A stretch of DNA of 7,154 nucleotides. It comes from Acidimicrobiia bacterium (GTDB taxonomy: Bacteria; Actinomycetota; Acidimicrobiia; IMCC26256; PALSA-555). How positions within the stretch are numbered: position 1 is the stretch's first letter; each line of letters begins with the position of its first letter. The translations under genes and the position numbers were made by a program. Below, piece after piece: positions 1-6,329 of the stretch. Under the pieces are notes generated by a model. That model saw nothing but the letters and a program-made list of their open reading frames with translations. It was not told the origin of the DNA and made no database searches. Where the stretch lies: NCBI GenBank assembly GCA_022865365.1, contig JALHSW010000477.1, forward strand, positions 1-7,154. Reading direction: 5' to 3'.

Positions 1-190
1 GGATCTCGATGCGGACCTTGGGCACGAAGTCGATCGTGTACTCCGCACCGCGGTACACCTCGGTGTGACCGCGTTGGCGCCCGAACCCCTGCACGTCGGA
101 GACGGTCAGGCCCTGCACGCCGAGGTCCTTGAGTGCCTCCTTCACGTCGTCGAGCTTGAACGGCTTGATGATGCCAACAATGAGCTTCAT
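1..190 (-). CDS. glnB: Nitrogen regulatory protein PII, 5' part (cut by window edge)
   Basis: The first 63 residues of a PII signal protein, reading MKLIVGIIKPFKLDDVKEAL at the start. PII is a small cytoplasmic trimer that senses 2-oxoglutarate and ATP/ADP and, in its unmodified form, plugs the AmtB channel. The family uridylylation signature YRGAEY is present at residues 46-51, so the T-loop tyrosine Y51 is kept; in actinobacteria this tyrosine is adenylylated by GlnD (family knowledge). The GFGRQRGHTE stretch before it is also typical. The ATG is placed by exact match to the family N-terminus. An AAGGA lies 11 bases upstream, rather far for a ribosome site. The gene begins 47 bases after the amtB stop on the same strand, so co-transcription is likely. 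The remaining roughly 50 residues lie outside the window. Whether it should be called glnB or glnK cannot be decided; the amtB linkage favours a GlnK role. Confidence 0.95.
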   Translation of the reverse strand, partial: MKLIVGIIKPFKLDDVKEALKDLGVQGLTVSDVQGFGRQRGHTEVYRGAEYTIDFVPKVRIEI

Positions 191-207
191 GGGGAATCGC
201 GTCCTTT

Positions 208-239
208 TCCTCGGCGCTCTCGGAGTCCTCGGCGCTCTC
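208..239. repeat. 14-bp direct repeat in the amtB-glnB junction
   Basis: TCCTCGGCGCTCTC occurs perfectly at 208-221 and 226-239, an 18-base period. The right copy overlaps the amtB stop codon, so the repeat fills most of the 47-base gap. On the coding strand each copy ends in GAGGA, and the glnB-proximal copy runs into AAAAGGA. It could be a simple tandem slippage product or could influence glnB translation. No function can be shown. Confidence 0.8.
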
Positions 240-1491
240 AGACCCGGTCCAGTGCGTAGCCGGTCTCACTGTGCTGGGTGAGGTCGAGGCCGGTCTCCTC
301 GTCCTCGGCACTCACCCGGACGCCGCCCGGCAGAACCTTGTTCAGCACGACCATGATCACGAGCGTCACGACGAACGAATAGACCATGACCGAACCCGCA
401 GCGAGCGCCTGCTTGCCGAGGAGGTCGAACCCTCCGCCGTAGAGCAGGCCGTCGGCGCCGGCGCCGTTGATGCTCACGTCGGCGAACAGGCCGAGCAGGA
501 GCGTGCCGAGCAGACCGCCGGCCAGGTGCACGCCGATGACGTCGAGCGAGTCGTCGTAGCCGAACCTCGACTTGAGGCCGACGGCGAGCATGCACACACC
601 GCCGGCGATCGCGCCGATGTACATCGCCGACATCGAGCCGACGAACCCCGCACAGGGGGTGATGGCGACGAGCCCGGCGACGGCACCGGACGCCGCGCCG
701 AGCGTCGTCGCGTGCCCGCTGCGGAGCTTCTCGACCGCGAGCCAGCCGAGCATCGCAGCCGAGGCCGCGAGGTGCGTGTTCACCAGCGCCTGGACTGCCA
801 CACCGTTCCCGGCGAGCGCGGACCCGGCGTTGAACCCGAACCACCCGAACCAGAGGATCCCCGCGCCGATCAGCGTCAGCGGCAGGTTGTGCGGCGGCAT
901 CGGGTGGTTCGGCCAACCCCGACGCTTGCCGAGCACGAGGATGGCCGCAAGCGCGGCGATCCCCGCGTTGATGTGCACGACGGTGCCGCCGGCAAAGTCG
1001 AGAGCACCGTCCTTGAACAGCCATCCCGTGGGAGCGAAGACCCAGTGCGCCACCGGCGCGTACACGAGAATCATCCAGAGGCCGACGAACCAGACCCACG
1101 CCTTGAACTGCATGCGGTCCGCGACGGCGCCGCTCACGAGCGCAGGAGTGATGACGGCGAACATCATCTGGTACACGCAGTAGAGCAACGGTGGGATCGC
1201 GAGCGCGACACCGACCGGGAACTCCTTCGCCGTGTTGTTCATGAGCGCGAAGTCGAGGTTCCCGATGAACTCGCCGGTACCGCCGAACGCGAGCGAGTAC
1301 GCGATGACCGCCCAGAGCACGCTGACGATCCCGAGACAGAAGAAGTTCTGCATCAGCATGGCCAGCACGTTCTTGGCTCGCACCATGCCGCCGTAGAACA
1401 GCGCCAGGCCCGGGGTCATGAACATCACGAGCCCGGTCGAGACGAGCATCCAGGCGGTGTCGCCCGCGTTGATCTTCACGTCGCCCCCCAT
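238..1491 (-). CDS. amtB: Ammonium transporter AmtB
   Basis: A 417-aa integral membrane ammonium channel, normal length for the Amt/MEP/Rh family, with about eleven hydrophobic segments. The N-terminal TM segment contains TPGLALFYGGMVRAKN. The family signature DFAGGTVVHINAG is at about 165-177. By alignment to E. coli AmtB from memory, D165 and W150 match the substrate-recruitment residues, H173 and H322 the twin pore histidines, and F111 plus the phenylalanines of GWFGFNAG (216-223) the gate. The cytoplasmic tail (from about 388) ends in GLDLTQHSETGYAL, the usual PII-interacting end. The ATG at 1491 is chosen because homologues begin near NAGDTAWML; the open frame runs on to 1587, but that extension is Arg/Cys/Pro-rich and unlike a channel. 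A GTG four codons further in (KINAGD follows) is an alternative start. The PII gene follows at 47 bases, implying control by nitrogen status. Confidence 0.97.
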   Translation of the reverse strand: MGGDVKINAGDTAWMLVSTGLVMFMTPGLALFYGGMVRAKNVLAMLMQNFFCLGIVSVLWAVIAYSLAFGGTGEFIGNLDFALMNNTAKEFPVGVALAIPPLLYCVYQMMFAVITPALVSGAVADRMQFKAWVWFVGLWMILVYAPVAHWVFAPTGWLFKDGALDFAGGTVVHINAGIAALAAILVLGKRRGWPNHPMPPHNLPLTLIGAGILWFGWFGFNAGSALAGNGVAVQALVNTHLAASAAMLGWLAVEKLRSGHATTLGAASGAVAGLVAITPCAGFVGSMSAMYIGAIAGGVCMLAVGLKSRFGYDDSLDVIGVHLAGGLLGTLLLGLFADVSINGAGADGLLYGGGFDLLGKQALAAGSVMVYSFVVTLVIMVVLNKVLPGGVRVSAEDEETGLDLTQHSETGYALDRV

Positions 1492-1535
1492 GTCGCGCCC
1501 GATACACGGGCACGGATGTTGTTCAGGTCGGCGAC

Positions 1536-1541
1536 AGGGTA
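1536..1541 (-). promoter_or_regulatory. Candidate -10 of amtB-glnB
   Basis: The minus strand reads TACCCT here, fitting the actinobacterial TAnnnT form and identical to the hexamer in front of hemQ. It would give a leader of about 38 bases to the amtB ATG. No convincing -35 is seen 17-18 bases upstream (GTGCGG or GGTGCG), and I see no clear GlnR-type box. It lies in the 111-base gap after the GGDEF-EAL gene. Confidence 0.3.
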
Positions 1542-1570
1542 GCCAGACCGCGGCGGACCCGCACCGATGG

Positions 1571-1584
1571 GGCCGTCGGCCGTC
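1571..1584. repeat. Tandem 7-bp repeat upstream of amtB
   Basis: GGCCGTC occurs twice head to tail between the end of the GGDEF-EAL gene and the candidate amtB promoter. Its position, about 30 bases upstream of the -10 candidate, would suit an activator site, but two short GC-rich units can arise by chance. Confidence 0.4.
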
Positions 1585-1585
1585 C

Positions 1586-1619
1586 ACACCCAGCGGCGGG
1601 AGCTACACCCAGCGGTGGG
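1586..1619. repeat. 15-bp direct repeat across the stop of the GGDEF-EAL gene
   Basis: ACACCCAGCGGCGGG (1586-1600) and ACACCCAGCGGTGGG (1605-1619) match at 14 of 15 bases with a 19-base period. The right copy encodes the last residues (PHRWV) and part of the stop; the left copy lies just past the stop. It looks like a short local duplication of the gene's 3' end. Confidence 0.75.
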
Positions 1620-4272
1620 GGCGGACCAGGCGGGGTGTCAGGTCGTCGGCGGGCTGGGGTGGTGCGAACAAGAAGCCCTGCGCCGCATCGACGCCGAGTG
1701 ATCGCAGGATGTCGAGCTGGGCTGTGCTCTCGACCCCTTCGCCCGTGACGGTGACCCCGAGCGCGTGACCGAGGCTCACGACCGCCGCGACGATGGCCGC
1801 GTCCTCGGGCTCGCTTCCGAGGCGCCCGACGAAGGTCCGGTCGATCTTGACCTCGTCGACCGGGAACTGCCGCAGGTAACCGAGGGCGGAGTAGCCGGTC
1901 CCGAAGTCGTCGATGCTCGCCTGCACGCCGAGCGCCTTCAGCGCCTTCACTGCTCTGATGCCGGCGTCGACGTCCTCCATGAGCACGGTCTCGGTGATCT
2001 CGATGCACAGTGCGTCGGCATCGAGACCGGTGCGATCGAGGATGCCCGCGACCAGGTCGGCGGCGTCAGCGTGCACGAGCTGGCGACCCGACAGGTTGAC
2101 CGAGACCCGGAAGCGACTCGGGTCGGGAACGCTGCGACGCCTCTCGACACCGCGCCGACACGCCTCCTCGAGGACGATCCCGCCGATCGGGACCACCAGG
2201 CCCGTCTCCTCGGCCTGCGCGAGGAAGTCACTCGGCGCAAGCAATCCTCGCTCTGGGTGTTGCCAGCGGACGAGTGCCTCGACACCGATGCACACGCCGT
2301 CGTCGAGCGAGATGACCGGCTGGAAGAACACGCGGAACTCCCCGCGGGCGACCGCTCGGTGGAGGGCGTTCTCGATCTCGTGCCGGTCGCGCGCACGCTC
2401 GCGCATGTCTTCGTCGAAGATCTCGACGCGGCCTTTGCCCATCTCCTTGGCGCGGTACATCGCCGCGTCGGCGTCACGAACCAGTGCCTCCGGACGTTCG
2501 AAACCAGTCAGACCGATCGCGATGCCGATGCTGGCGCTCACGAACTGCTCCTCGCTCTCGACGAGGAACGGTTCGTGCAGCGCGTCGAGCAGGCGCTCGG
2601 CAACCCCGATCGCCTGCCGGTCGGCCGAGACCGCCAGGAGGTCTTCGCACAGCACCGTGAACTCGTCACCCCCGAACCGGGCGACGATGTCGCCGGGACG
2701 CAGGGCGGCCGACAGTCGTTGCGCCAGGGCGGCGAGGAGCTCGTCGCCGGCATCGTGGCCGAGGCTGTCGTTGACGACCTTGAACCGGTCGAGGTCGAGG
2801 AACAGCACCGCGAGCGCCGAACCCGACCGTTGCGCGCGGCGGAGTGCGTGCTCGAGGAGCTCGCCGAAGAGGGTTCGGTTGGGGAGCGCGGTGAGCGGGT
2901 CGTGGTGTGCCTGATGCGCAAGCCTGTCCTCGAAGGCCGAACGCTCGATCGCGATCGAGGCGAGCTGCGCCACCGATTCGAGCATCGATTCCTCTGCGGA
3001 TGACGGCTTTCGGGCCTCGTCGACGTACGCCGCGAAGGTCCCGAGAACCCGCTCGTCCGACGACGCTCGGATCGGCACGGACCAGCAGCCGTGGATCGCG
3101 TGCTCGCGCGCGAGGTCGGCGAACGGAGCACACGTCGGATCGGTGGCGAGGTCGGCGACCATCACCACCTCCCCCCGTGCCGCGGCCGTGCCGCACACCG
3201 CGGATCCCTCGGCAATGGGAAGCCCGTCGATGGCGCGCGCGAAGCTCGCCGGGAAGCTCGGCGCGGCTCCGTGTCGCAGTGTGGAACCGTCGGCGCTTAC
3301 GAGGAGGACCGTGCACCTGACCCCGGACAGCTGACTCTCGACCATCCGGCACACCTCGGCGAGCGTCTCCGGGAGCGGCGTGCTCGTCGCGATCATCTCC
3401 AGGATCGACGCCTGCTCGAGCACACGAGCCTCGCTGGCCCGAACTGTCGACGCCGCCTCGTGTTGCAGCGTCACGTCACGACCGGTCAGCACGACGCCCT
3501 GAACGCTCGGGTCGCCGGACAGATCGAGCGCGGCCGCTTCAATGGTGAGCCAACTGCCGTCGGCACGGCGGGCCCGGAACGTGAGCTGCTGTTGAGCGCG
3601 AGGGTCGGGCGAGCTGGTCGCGAGCGCTTCGCGCACAGAATCGACGTCGTCCGGATGCACCAGCTCGAGGAAGTCCTTCCCCACCATCGAACCGGCCGGG
3701 AAGCCGCTCATCTCGTCGGTCGACGGGGACGCGTAGCGGACCCGGCCGTCGCGCTCGAGAACCACGATGGAGTCGAAGGACTGCTCGACGAGCGCCCGGA
3801 ACCGCCGCTCGCTGCTCCGCAGCGCCGCCTCGACGCTCTTGAACTCGGTGACATCGACGAGGGACCCCACGAACGCGGCCGGGGCCGCGGTGCGCCGGGC
3901 CCGCACGGCGCGGGCGCGCACCCAGCGCACCTCGGCGTCGGGGCGCAGGACCCGGTACTCGAGATCGAGCTCGCCCGTGTCGGTCGCCGCGACGGCCAGG
4001 GCCGCGTCGACCTCACCTCTGTCGTCGGGGTGGACGGCGTCGAGCCAGCCATGTCCCAGGAGCTCCGACACACGCCGTCCGGTGATCTCGCACAGCCGCT
4101 CGTTGACGAGGACGTTGCCGTAGGGCTCGACCGAGGCGAAGAGGCCGACCGGCGCCGAGGCAGCGAGGGCCAGCAGCTCGGGCTGGCCGAGGCTCTCGCG
4201 CGCGGCACGACGGGCCGCGCTCGAATCGGACAACCCCGATCCGAGCCCGATCGTCGGCACGCTGTCGCTCAT
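1603..4272 (-). CDS. PAS-PAS-GAF-GGDEF-EAL cyclic-di-GMP synthase/hydrolase
   Basis: An 889-aa protein that should make and break cyclic-di-GMP. Domains in order: PAS about 30-145 (HPDD at 81-84), PAS about 150-270 (HPDD at 206-209), GAF about 285-445, GGDEF about 450-615, EAL about 630-880. The cyclase looks active: FLDLDRFK at 491-498 with metal-binding D493, N501, GGDEF at 534-538, and an RPGD product-inhibition I-site at 525-528. The hydrolase also looks intact: EALVRW at 665-670, N726, E758, DDFGTGYS at 788-795, K809, E845 and Q865. There is no signal peptide or membrane segment, so it is cytoplasmic and senses an internal cue. GAF cysteines C360 and C396 are visible, but no ligand can be assigned. 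The start at 4272 is preferred over ATG 4296 because GAGGAG lies just upstream. Its net activity cannot be read from sequence. The neighbouring amtB has its own leader space. Confidence 0.96.
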   Translation of the reverse strand: MSDSVPTIGLGSGLSDSSAARRAARESLGQPELLALAASAPVGLFASVEPYGNVLVNERLCEITGRRVSELLGHGWLDAVHPDDRGEVDAALAVAATDTGELDLEYRVLRPDAEVRWVRARAVRARRTAAPAAFVGSLVDVTEFKSVEAALRSSERRFRALVEQSFDSIVVLERDGRVRYASPSTDEMSGFPAGSMVGKDFLELVHPDDVDSVREALATSSPDPRAQQQLTFRARRADGSWLTIEAAALDLSGDPSVQGVVLTGRDVTLQHEAASTVRASEARVLEQASILEMIATSTPLPETLAEVCRMVESQLSGVRCTVLLVSADGSTLRHGAAPSFPASFARAIDGLPIAEGSAVCGTAAARGEVVMVADLATDPTCAPFADLAREHAIHGCWSVPIRASSDERVLGTFAAYVDEARKPSSAEESMLESVAQLASIAIERSAFEDRLAHQAHHDPLTALPNRTLFGELLEHALRRAQRSGSALAVLFLDLDRFKVVNDSLGHDAGDELLAALAQRLSAALRPGDIVARFGGDEFTVLCEDLLAVSADRQAIGVAERLLDALHEPFLVESEEQFVSASIGIAIGLTGFERPEALVRDADAAMYRAKEMGKGRVEIFDEDMRERARDRHEIENALHRAVARGEFRVFFQPVISLDDGVCIGVEALVRWQHPERGLLAPSDFLAQAEETGLVVPIGGIVLEEACRRGVERRRSVPDPSRFRVSVNLSGRQLVHADAADLVAGILDRTGLDADALCIEITETVLMEDVDAGIRAVKALKALGVQASIDDFGTGYSALGYLRQFPVDEVKIDRTFVGRLGSEPEDAAIVAAVVSLGHALGVTVTGEGVESTAQLDILRSLGVDAAQGFLFAPPQPADDLTPRLVRPHRWV

Positions 4273-4276
4273 GGTG

Positions 4277-4282
4277 CTCCTC
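4277..4282 (-). promoter_or_regulatory. Ribosome binding site fixing the GGDEF-EAL start
   Basis: GAGGAG on the minus strand sits 4 bases before ATG 4272 (6 bases counted from the GAGG core). The in-frame ATG at 4296 has no comparable site and would overlap the candidate -10, so 4272 is taken as the start. Confidence 0.7.
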
Positions 4283-4294
4283 GAGGCCGTTCCC

Positions 4295-4324
4295 ACGTTA
4301 GGCGCGCCGTGGCCGACCCGTCAG
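4295..4324 (-). promoter_or_regulatory. Candidate promoter of the GGDEF-EAL gene
   Basis: The minus strand carries CTGACG (4324-4319) as a -35-like box and TAACGT (4300-4295) as a TAnnnT -10, 18 bases apart. The transcript would start about 15 bases before the start codon and include the GAGGAG ribosome site. It sits in the 61-base gap after the upstream 174-aa gene, so the GGDEF-EAL gene may be transcribed alone or also by read-through. Confidence 0.4.
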
Positions 4325-4330
4325 GCCTGA
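4321..4330. repeat. 10-bp palindrome with a third half-copy
   Basis: TCAGGCCTGA is a perfect palindrome that overlaps the -35 candidate of the GGDEF-EAL gene. The half TCAGGCC recurs at 4334-4340, covering the stop of the upstream gene. It is a possible operator, unproven. Confidence 0.45.
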
Positions 4331-4333
4331 TGG

Positions 4334-4858
4334 TCAGGCCAAGTGGTCGGGCCGCGAACGCAGCACCGCAACCTTCGCCAGGCCCCACTCGAGCTGGAAC
4401 GGACCGAGCTCGGGGTTGCCGAGGTCGCCCAACGTACGCGGCACCAGGTTGTACCGGTCGTCGGGGAACGCCCGCACGTCGAAGTCGTCGCGGTCGACCT
4501 CCGCGACGCCGGCCGCCCGCAGCACGTCCGTCGGCTCCCGCACTGCAGTGCGCACGATCTCGAGGGGGGTCGTGTGCTGGTCGCGCGGATCGAGGGCAAA
4601 CAGCGCCCGCAGCGCGCCCCCGACCCGCGTCGTGCACGCCGCGGCTGCCTCCCGGGCGGCGGCCGGGATCGCCCCGCCCGTCGCCGTGGCGCCACCCACG
4701 CCGGATCGTGCTTCGGACCAAGCGTCGAGCAGTCGGTCGATCTGCGTGAGCACCCAGCCGGGCAGCGCGGCCTCCACGCCCGTCGCGATCGCGTCGGACG
4801 CCGCGACGAGTCGGTCGAGGGCGCTCGCTTCGGCGCCCTGGTCGGGCGGACCCGTCAT
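4334..4858 (-). CDS. Conserved-looking protein of unknown function, 174 aa
   Basis: I cannot name this gene. The product is soluble and acidic to neutral, with no signal peptide or membrane segment. Residues 1-90 are rich in Ala with helix-like patterns (DRLVAASDAIATGVEAAL, then an Ala-rich stretch at 65-75), and 50-65 is a Gly/Ala/Thr linker. The C-terminal half is less biased and looks like the conserved core: TPLEIVRTAVREPTDVL at 97-113, then DDFDVRAFPDDRYNLVPRTL at 124-143 and LGPFQLEWGLAKVAVLRSR at 151-169. From memory, similar endings (FPDD-Y-LVP then WG-AK) occur in uncharacterised actinobacterial proteins; this is unverified. The ATG at 4858 follows a GGGGGTGG stretch that could serve as ribosome site. 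Codons are strongly G/C-ending, as in its neighbours. It is divergent from the DUF4262 gene and 61 bases upstream of the GGDEF-EAL gene. Confidence 0.8.
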   Translation of the reverse strand: MTGPPDQGAEASALDRLVAASDAIATGVEAALPGWVLTQIDRLLDAWSEARSGVGGATATGGAIPAAAREAAAACTTRVGGALRALFALDPRDQHTTPLEIVRTAVREPTDVLRAAGVAEVDRDDFDVRAFPDDRYNLVPRTLGDLGNPELGPFQLEWGLAKVAVLRSRPDHLA

Positions 4859-4906
4859 GACCCACCCCCATCATTCACTGTCACACCCGTGCGCCAGGAT
4901 CGGCAC
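4859..4906. promoter_or_regulatory. Short divergent intergenic region
   Basis: Only 48 bases separate the start codons of the 174-aa gene and the DUF4262 gene, so both promoters must fit here or overlap the opposite gene. On plus, AGGA at 4896-4899 lies 7 bases before ATG 4907 and is a good ribosome site. On minus, GGGGGTGG precedes ATG 4858. I see no clear TAnnnT hexamer on either strand. Confidence 0.45.
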
Positions 4907-5452
4907 ATGGATGACTTCAGCATCACCGACGAGCTCATGTTCCGGGTCCACGGCGCGATCGAGCGACGCGGCTTCTTCACGATGGGTGTGCTGGGCGGCC
5001 CCGCGTCGCCCCCGTGGTCGTACACGATCGGATTCCTCGAACGCGGGCATCCCGAGCTGGTGACGCTCGGCCTCGCCCCCGAATCGGCAGACCGCCTCTT
5101 CGTGCACGCTTCGGCGCTGCTCGACGAGGGCGCACCGCCAGGGATCGGGCGCTCGCACCGCCACGATTGGAACGGCCTCACGATCGGGCTGATCGATGTT
5201 CCCTGGGTGCAGTGGACGGAGGGCAGCGACCTCGTGAGCGGGATGGTCTCGTACTACGGGATGCGAGGCGGGTTCCCGTGCGAGCCGGGCGTCGCCCAGG
5301 TCGTGTGGCCCGACGAAGCCGGACACCTCGCGTGGGACCGGGGGTGCGACCCGACCATGCGGGAGGTACAGCCGCTCCTCGACGAGGTGGCATGGGATCG
5401 CGATGCCGAGCCCGGCACGTGCGGCCCGGAATGCGACCTCTGGCACGGCTGA
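4907..5452 (+). CDS. DUF4262 domain protein
   Basis: A 181-aa soluble protein, the only plus-strand gene here. Residues 21-58 read as the DUF4262 core: a GFFTMGV strand, then PWSYTIGFLERGHPELVTLGL, matching the family pattern W-YT-GF followed by HPEL. DUF4262 proteins are widespread and biochemically uncharacterised, so no reaction is assigned. The middle has RSHRHDWNGLTIGLIDVPW (82-100), then YYGMRGG (116-122) and QVVWPDEAGHLAWD (131-144). The C-terminal half holds four cysteines, C125, C147, C172 and C176, the last two in TCGPECDLWHG beside H180, which might bind a metal (inference). The start at ATG 4907 has AGGA 7 bases upstream; the frame stays open to 4343, but that stretch is antisense to the neighbouring gene. 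It is convergent with hemQ, and the stops are about 50 bases apart. Confidence 0.92.
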   Translation: MDDFSITDELMFRVHGAIERRGFFTMGVLGGPASPPWSYTIGFLERGHPELVTLGLAPESADRLFVHASALLDEGAPPGIGRSHRHDWNGLTIGLIDVPWVQWTEGSDLVSGMVSYYGMRGGFPCEPGVAQVVWPDEAGHLAWDRGCDPTMREVQPLLDEVAWDRDAEPGTCGPECDLWHG

Positions 5453-5492
5453 GTGACCGCCGGAGGGCACCGTCAACCGCGAGATGACGTGA

Positions 5493-5502
5493 ACCAGCTG
5501 GT
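5493..5502. repeat. 10-bp palindrome between convergent stops
   Basis: ACCAGCTGGT is a perfect palindrome just outside the hemQ stop, in the 49-base gap shared with the DUF4262 gene. It lacks a loop and a T-run, so it is not a standard terminator. I see no other clear terminator in this gap for either gene. Confidence 0.35.
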
Positions 5503-6329
5503 CATTCGGTCAGGCCGACCCTGCGCAGTGCCTCGGCCGGCTCGAGGATGAGCCCGGTGACGAACGGTCCGAACTCCGCGTAGCGGGCCGACACCTCGTC
5601 GAAGCGCATCTCGTAGACGATCTGCTTGAGGTCGCCGGGGTCGTCGGCGAAGAGGGTGACACCCCACTCCCAGTCGTCGAGGCCGGTCGAACCGGTGATG
5701 AGCTGCGTCACGCGCCCGGCGTAGCCGCGCCCGACTCGGGCGTGGCCGGCCATCAGGCGCTTGCGCTCGTCGAAGGAGAGCGCGTACCAGTTGTCACCGC
5801 CGTCCGCGGGGCCGACGCGACGCTTCGACATCGGGTAGAAGCAGATCGTGCGGCGCCGGGGGAGCGCGGGGTGCACCCGCTGCTCGCGGTAGTGGGCAAT
5901 GCGCTCGCGCCACACCACGACGCGCGCCTCCAACTCGGCGGGATCGGTGATGCCGTCCTCGGTGGCGAGGCGGGCGCGCTCGTCGTCCTCGGTGGTGGCG
6001 TACTCCGAGGTCTCGGTCATCGACACGTACGACCACGTGGGCACGAGCGGTGCGCCCTCGAGCTCGGCCTGAAACGCTTGCAGGCGGGCCAGGTCGGGGC
6101 CGACGGCCATGACGCCGAGGTCGGCCTTGTGGCCGAGCGCGACGAACGTGAGCACCTGATGAGAATTCGGGCCGCCGGGGGGAGGGGCGGTGAGCGCGGC
6201 GATCGCATCGAGCGCCCGCTTGGCTCCGCCGGGCTCCTGCTCGGCCCGGGCATGGTCGATCCGGTAGAAGAGGTGCAGCACCCCCCAACCCGAGGCCGAT
6301 TCGACCGGTTCACGAGCGTCCGCCGTCAT
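5502..6329 (-). CDS. hemQ: Coproheme decarboxylase HemQ (ChdC), chlorite dismutase family
   Basis: A 275-aa cytoplasmic enzyme that oxidatively decarboxylates coproheme to heme b with peroxide, the last step of the coproporphyrin-dependent pathway of monoderm bacteria. Recognised by ICFYPMSKRR (162-171), DNWYALSFDERKRLM (179-193), RGYAGRVTQLITGSTGLDDW (201-220) and EMRFDEVSARYAEFGPF (240-256). By alignment with S. aureus HemQ from memory, Y165 is the catalytic tyrosine, H196 the proximal heme ligand and Q209 the distal glutamine. True chlorite dismutases have a different active site and lack YPMSKRR. It is longer than the usual 230-250 aa: an acidic, then Arg-rich helical insert fills about 110-160, and a Gly/Pro/Asp loop of about 4 residues lies at 173-178. 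ATG 6329 has no ribosome site but a -10 six bases before it, suggesting a leaderless mRNA. The gene upstream ends 55 bases away on the same strand. Confidence 0.96.
   Translation of the reverse strand: MTADAREPVESASGWGVLHLFYRIDHARAEQEPGGAKRALDAIAALTAPPPGGPNSHQVLTFVALGHKADLGVMAVGPDLARLQAFQAELEGAPLVPTWSYVSMTETSEYATTEDDERARLATEDGITDPAELEARVVVWRERIAHYREQRVHPALPRRRTICFYPMSKRRVGPADGGDNWYALSFDERKRLMAGHARVGRGYAGRVTQLITGSTGLDDWEWGVTLFADDPGDLKQIVYEMRFDEVSARYAEFGPFVTGLILEPAEALRRVGLTE

Noticed and set aside
191..240. Frameshift at the amtB 3' end
   Set aside because: The acidic run in the next frame is suggestive, but AmtB already ends in the normal GLDLTQHSETGYAL tail, so no frameshift is needed.
271..1542. 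Long plus-strand open frame (423 codons) opposite amtB
   Set aside because: The product is Arg/Glu/His/Asp-rich without hydrophobic pattern, a typical antisense shadow of a high-GC gene, while the minus frame is an unmistakable ammonium channel.
1492..1587. 32-residue N-terminal extension of AmtB
   Set aside because: It is rich in Arg, Pro and Cys, absent from the family as I know it, and would run through the candidate promoter.
1765..3003. Plus-strand open frame of 412 codons
   Set aside because: It lies opposite the GGDEF and EAL domains; its Glu/Asp/Arg/His-rich product is an antisense artefact.
3091..4749. Plus-strand open frame of 552 codons
   Set aside because: It spans two minus-strand genes and the gap between them, and its composition is Arg/Gly/Pro-rich with no recognisable domain.
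4871..5476. Minus-strand open frame of 201 codons opposite the DUF4262 gene
   Set aside because: The plus frame matches DUF4262 and has a good ribosome site; this one shows no family pattern.
5453..5512. Shared bidirectional terminator between DUF4262 gene and hemQ
   Set aside because: TGACCG (5454-5459) and CGGTCA (5507-5512) are inverted, but they are only 6 bp, nearly 50 bases apart, and partly within hemQ. No T-runs are present.
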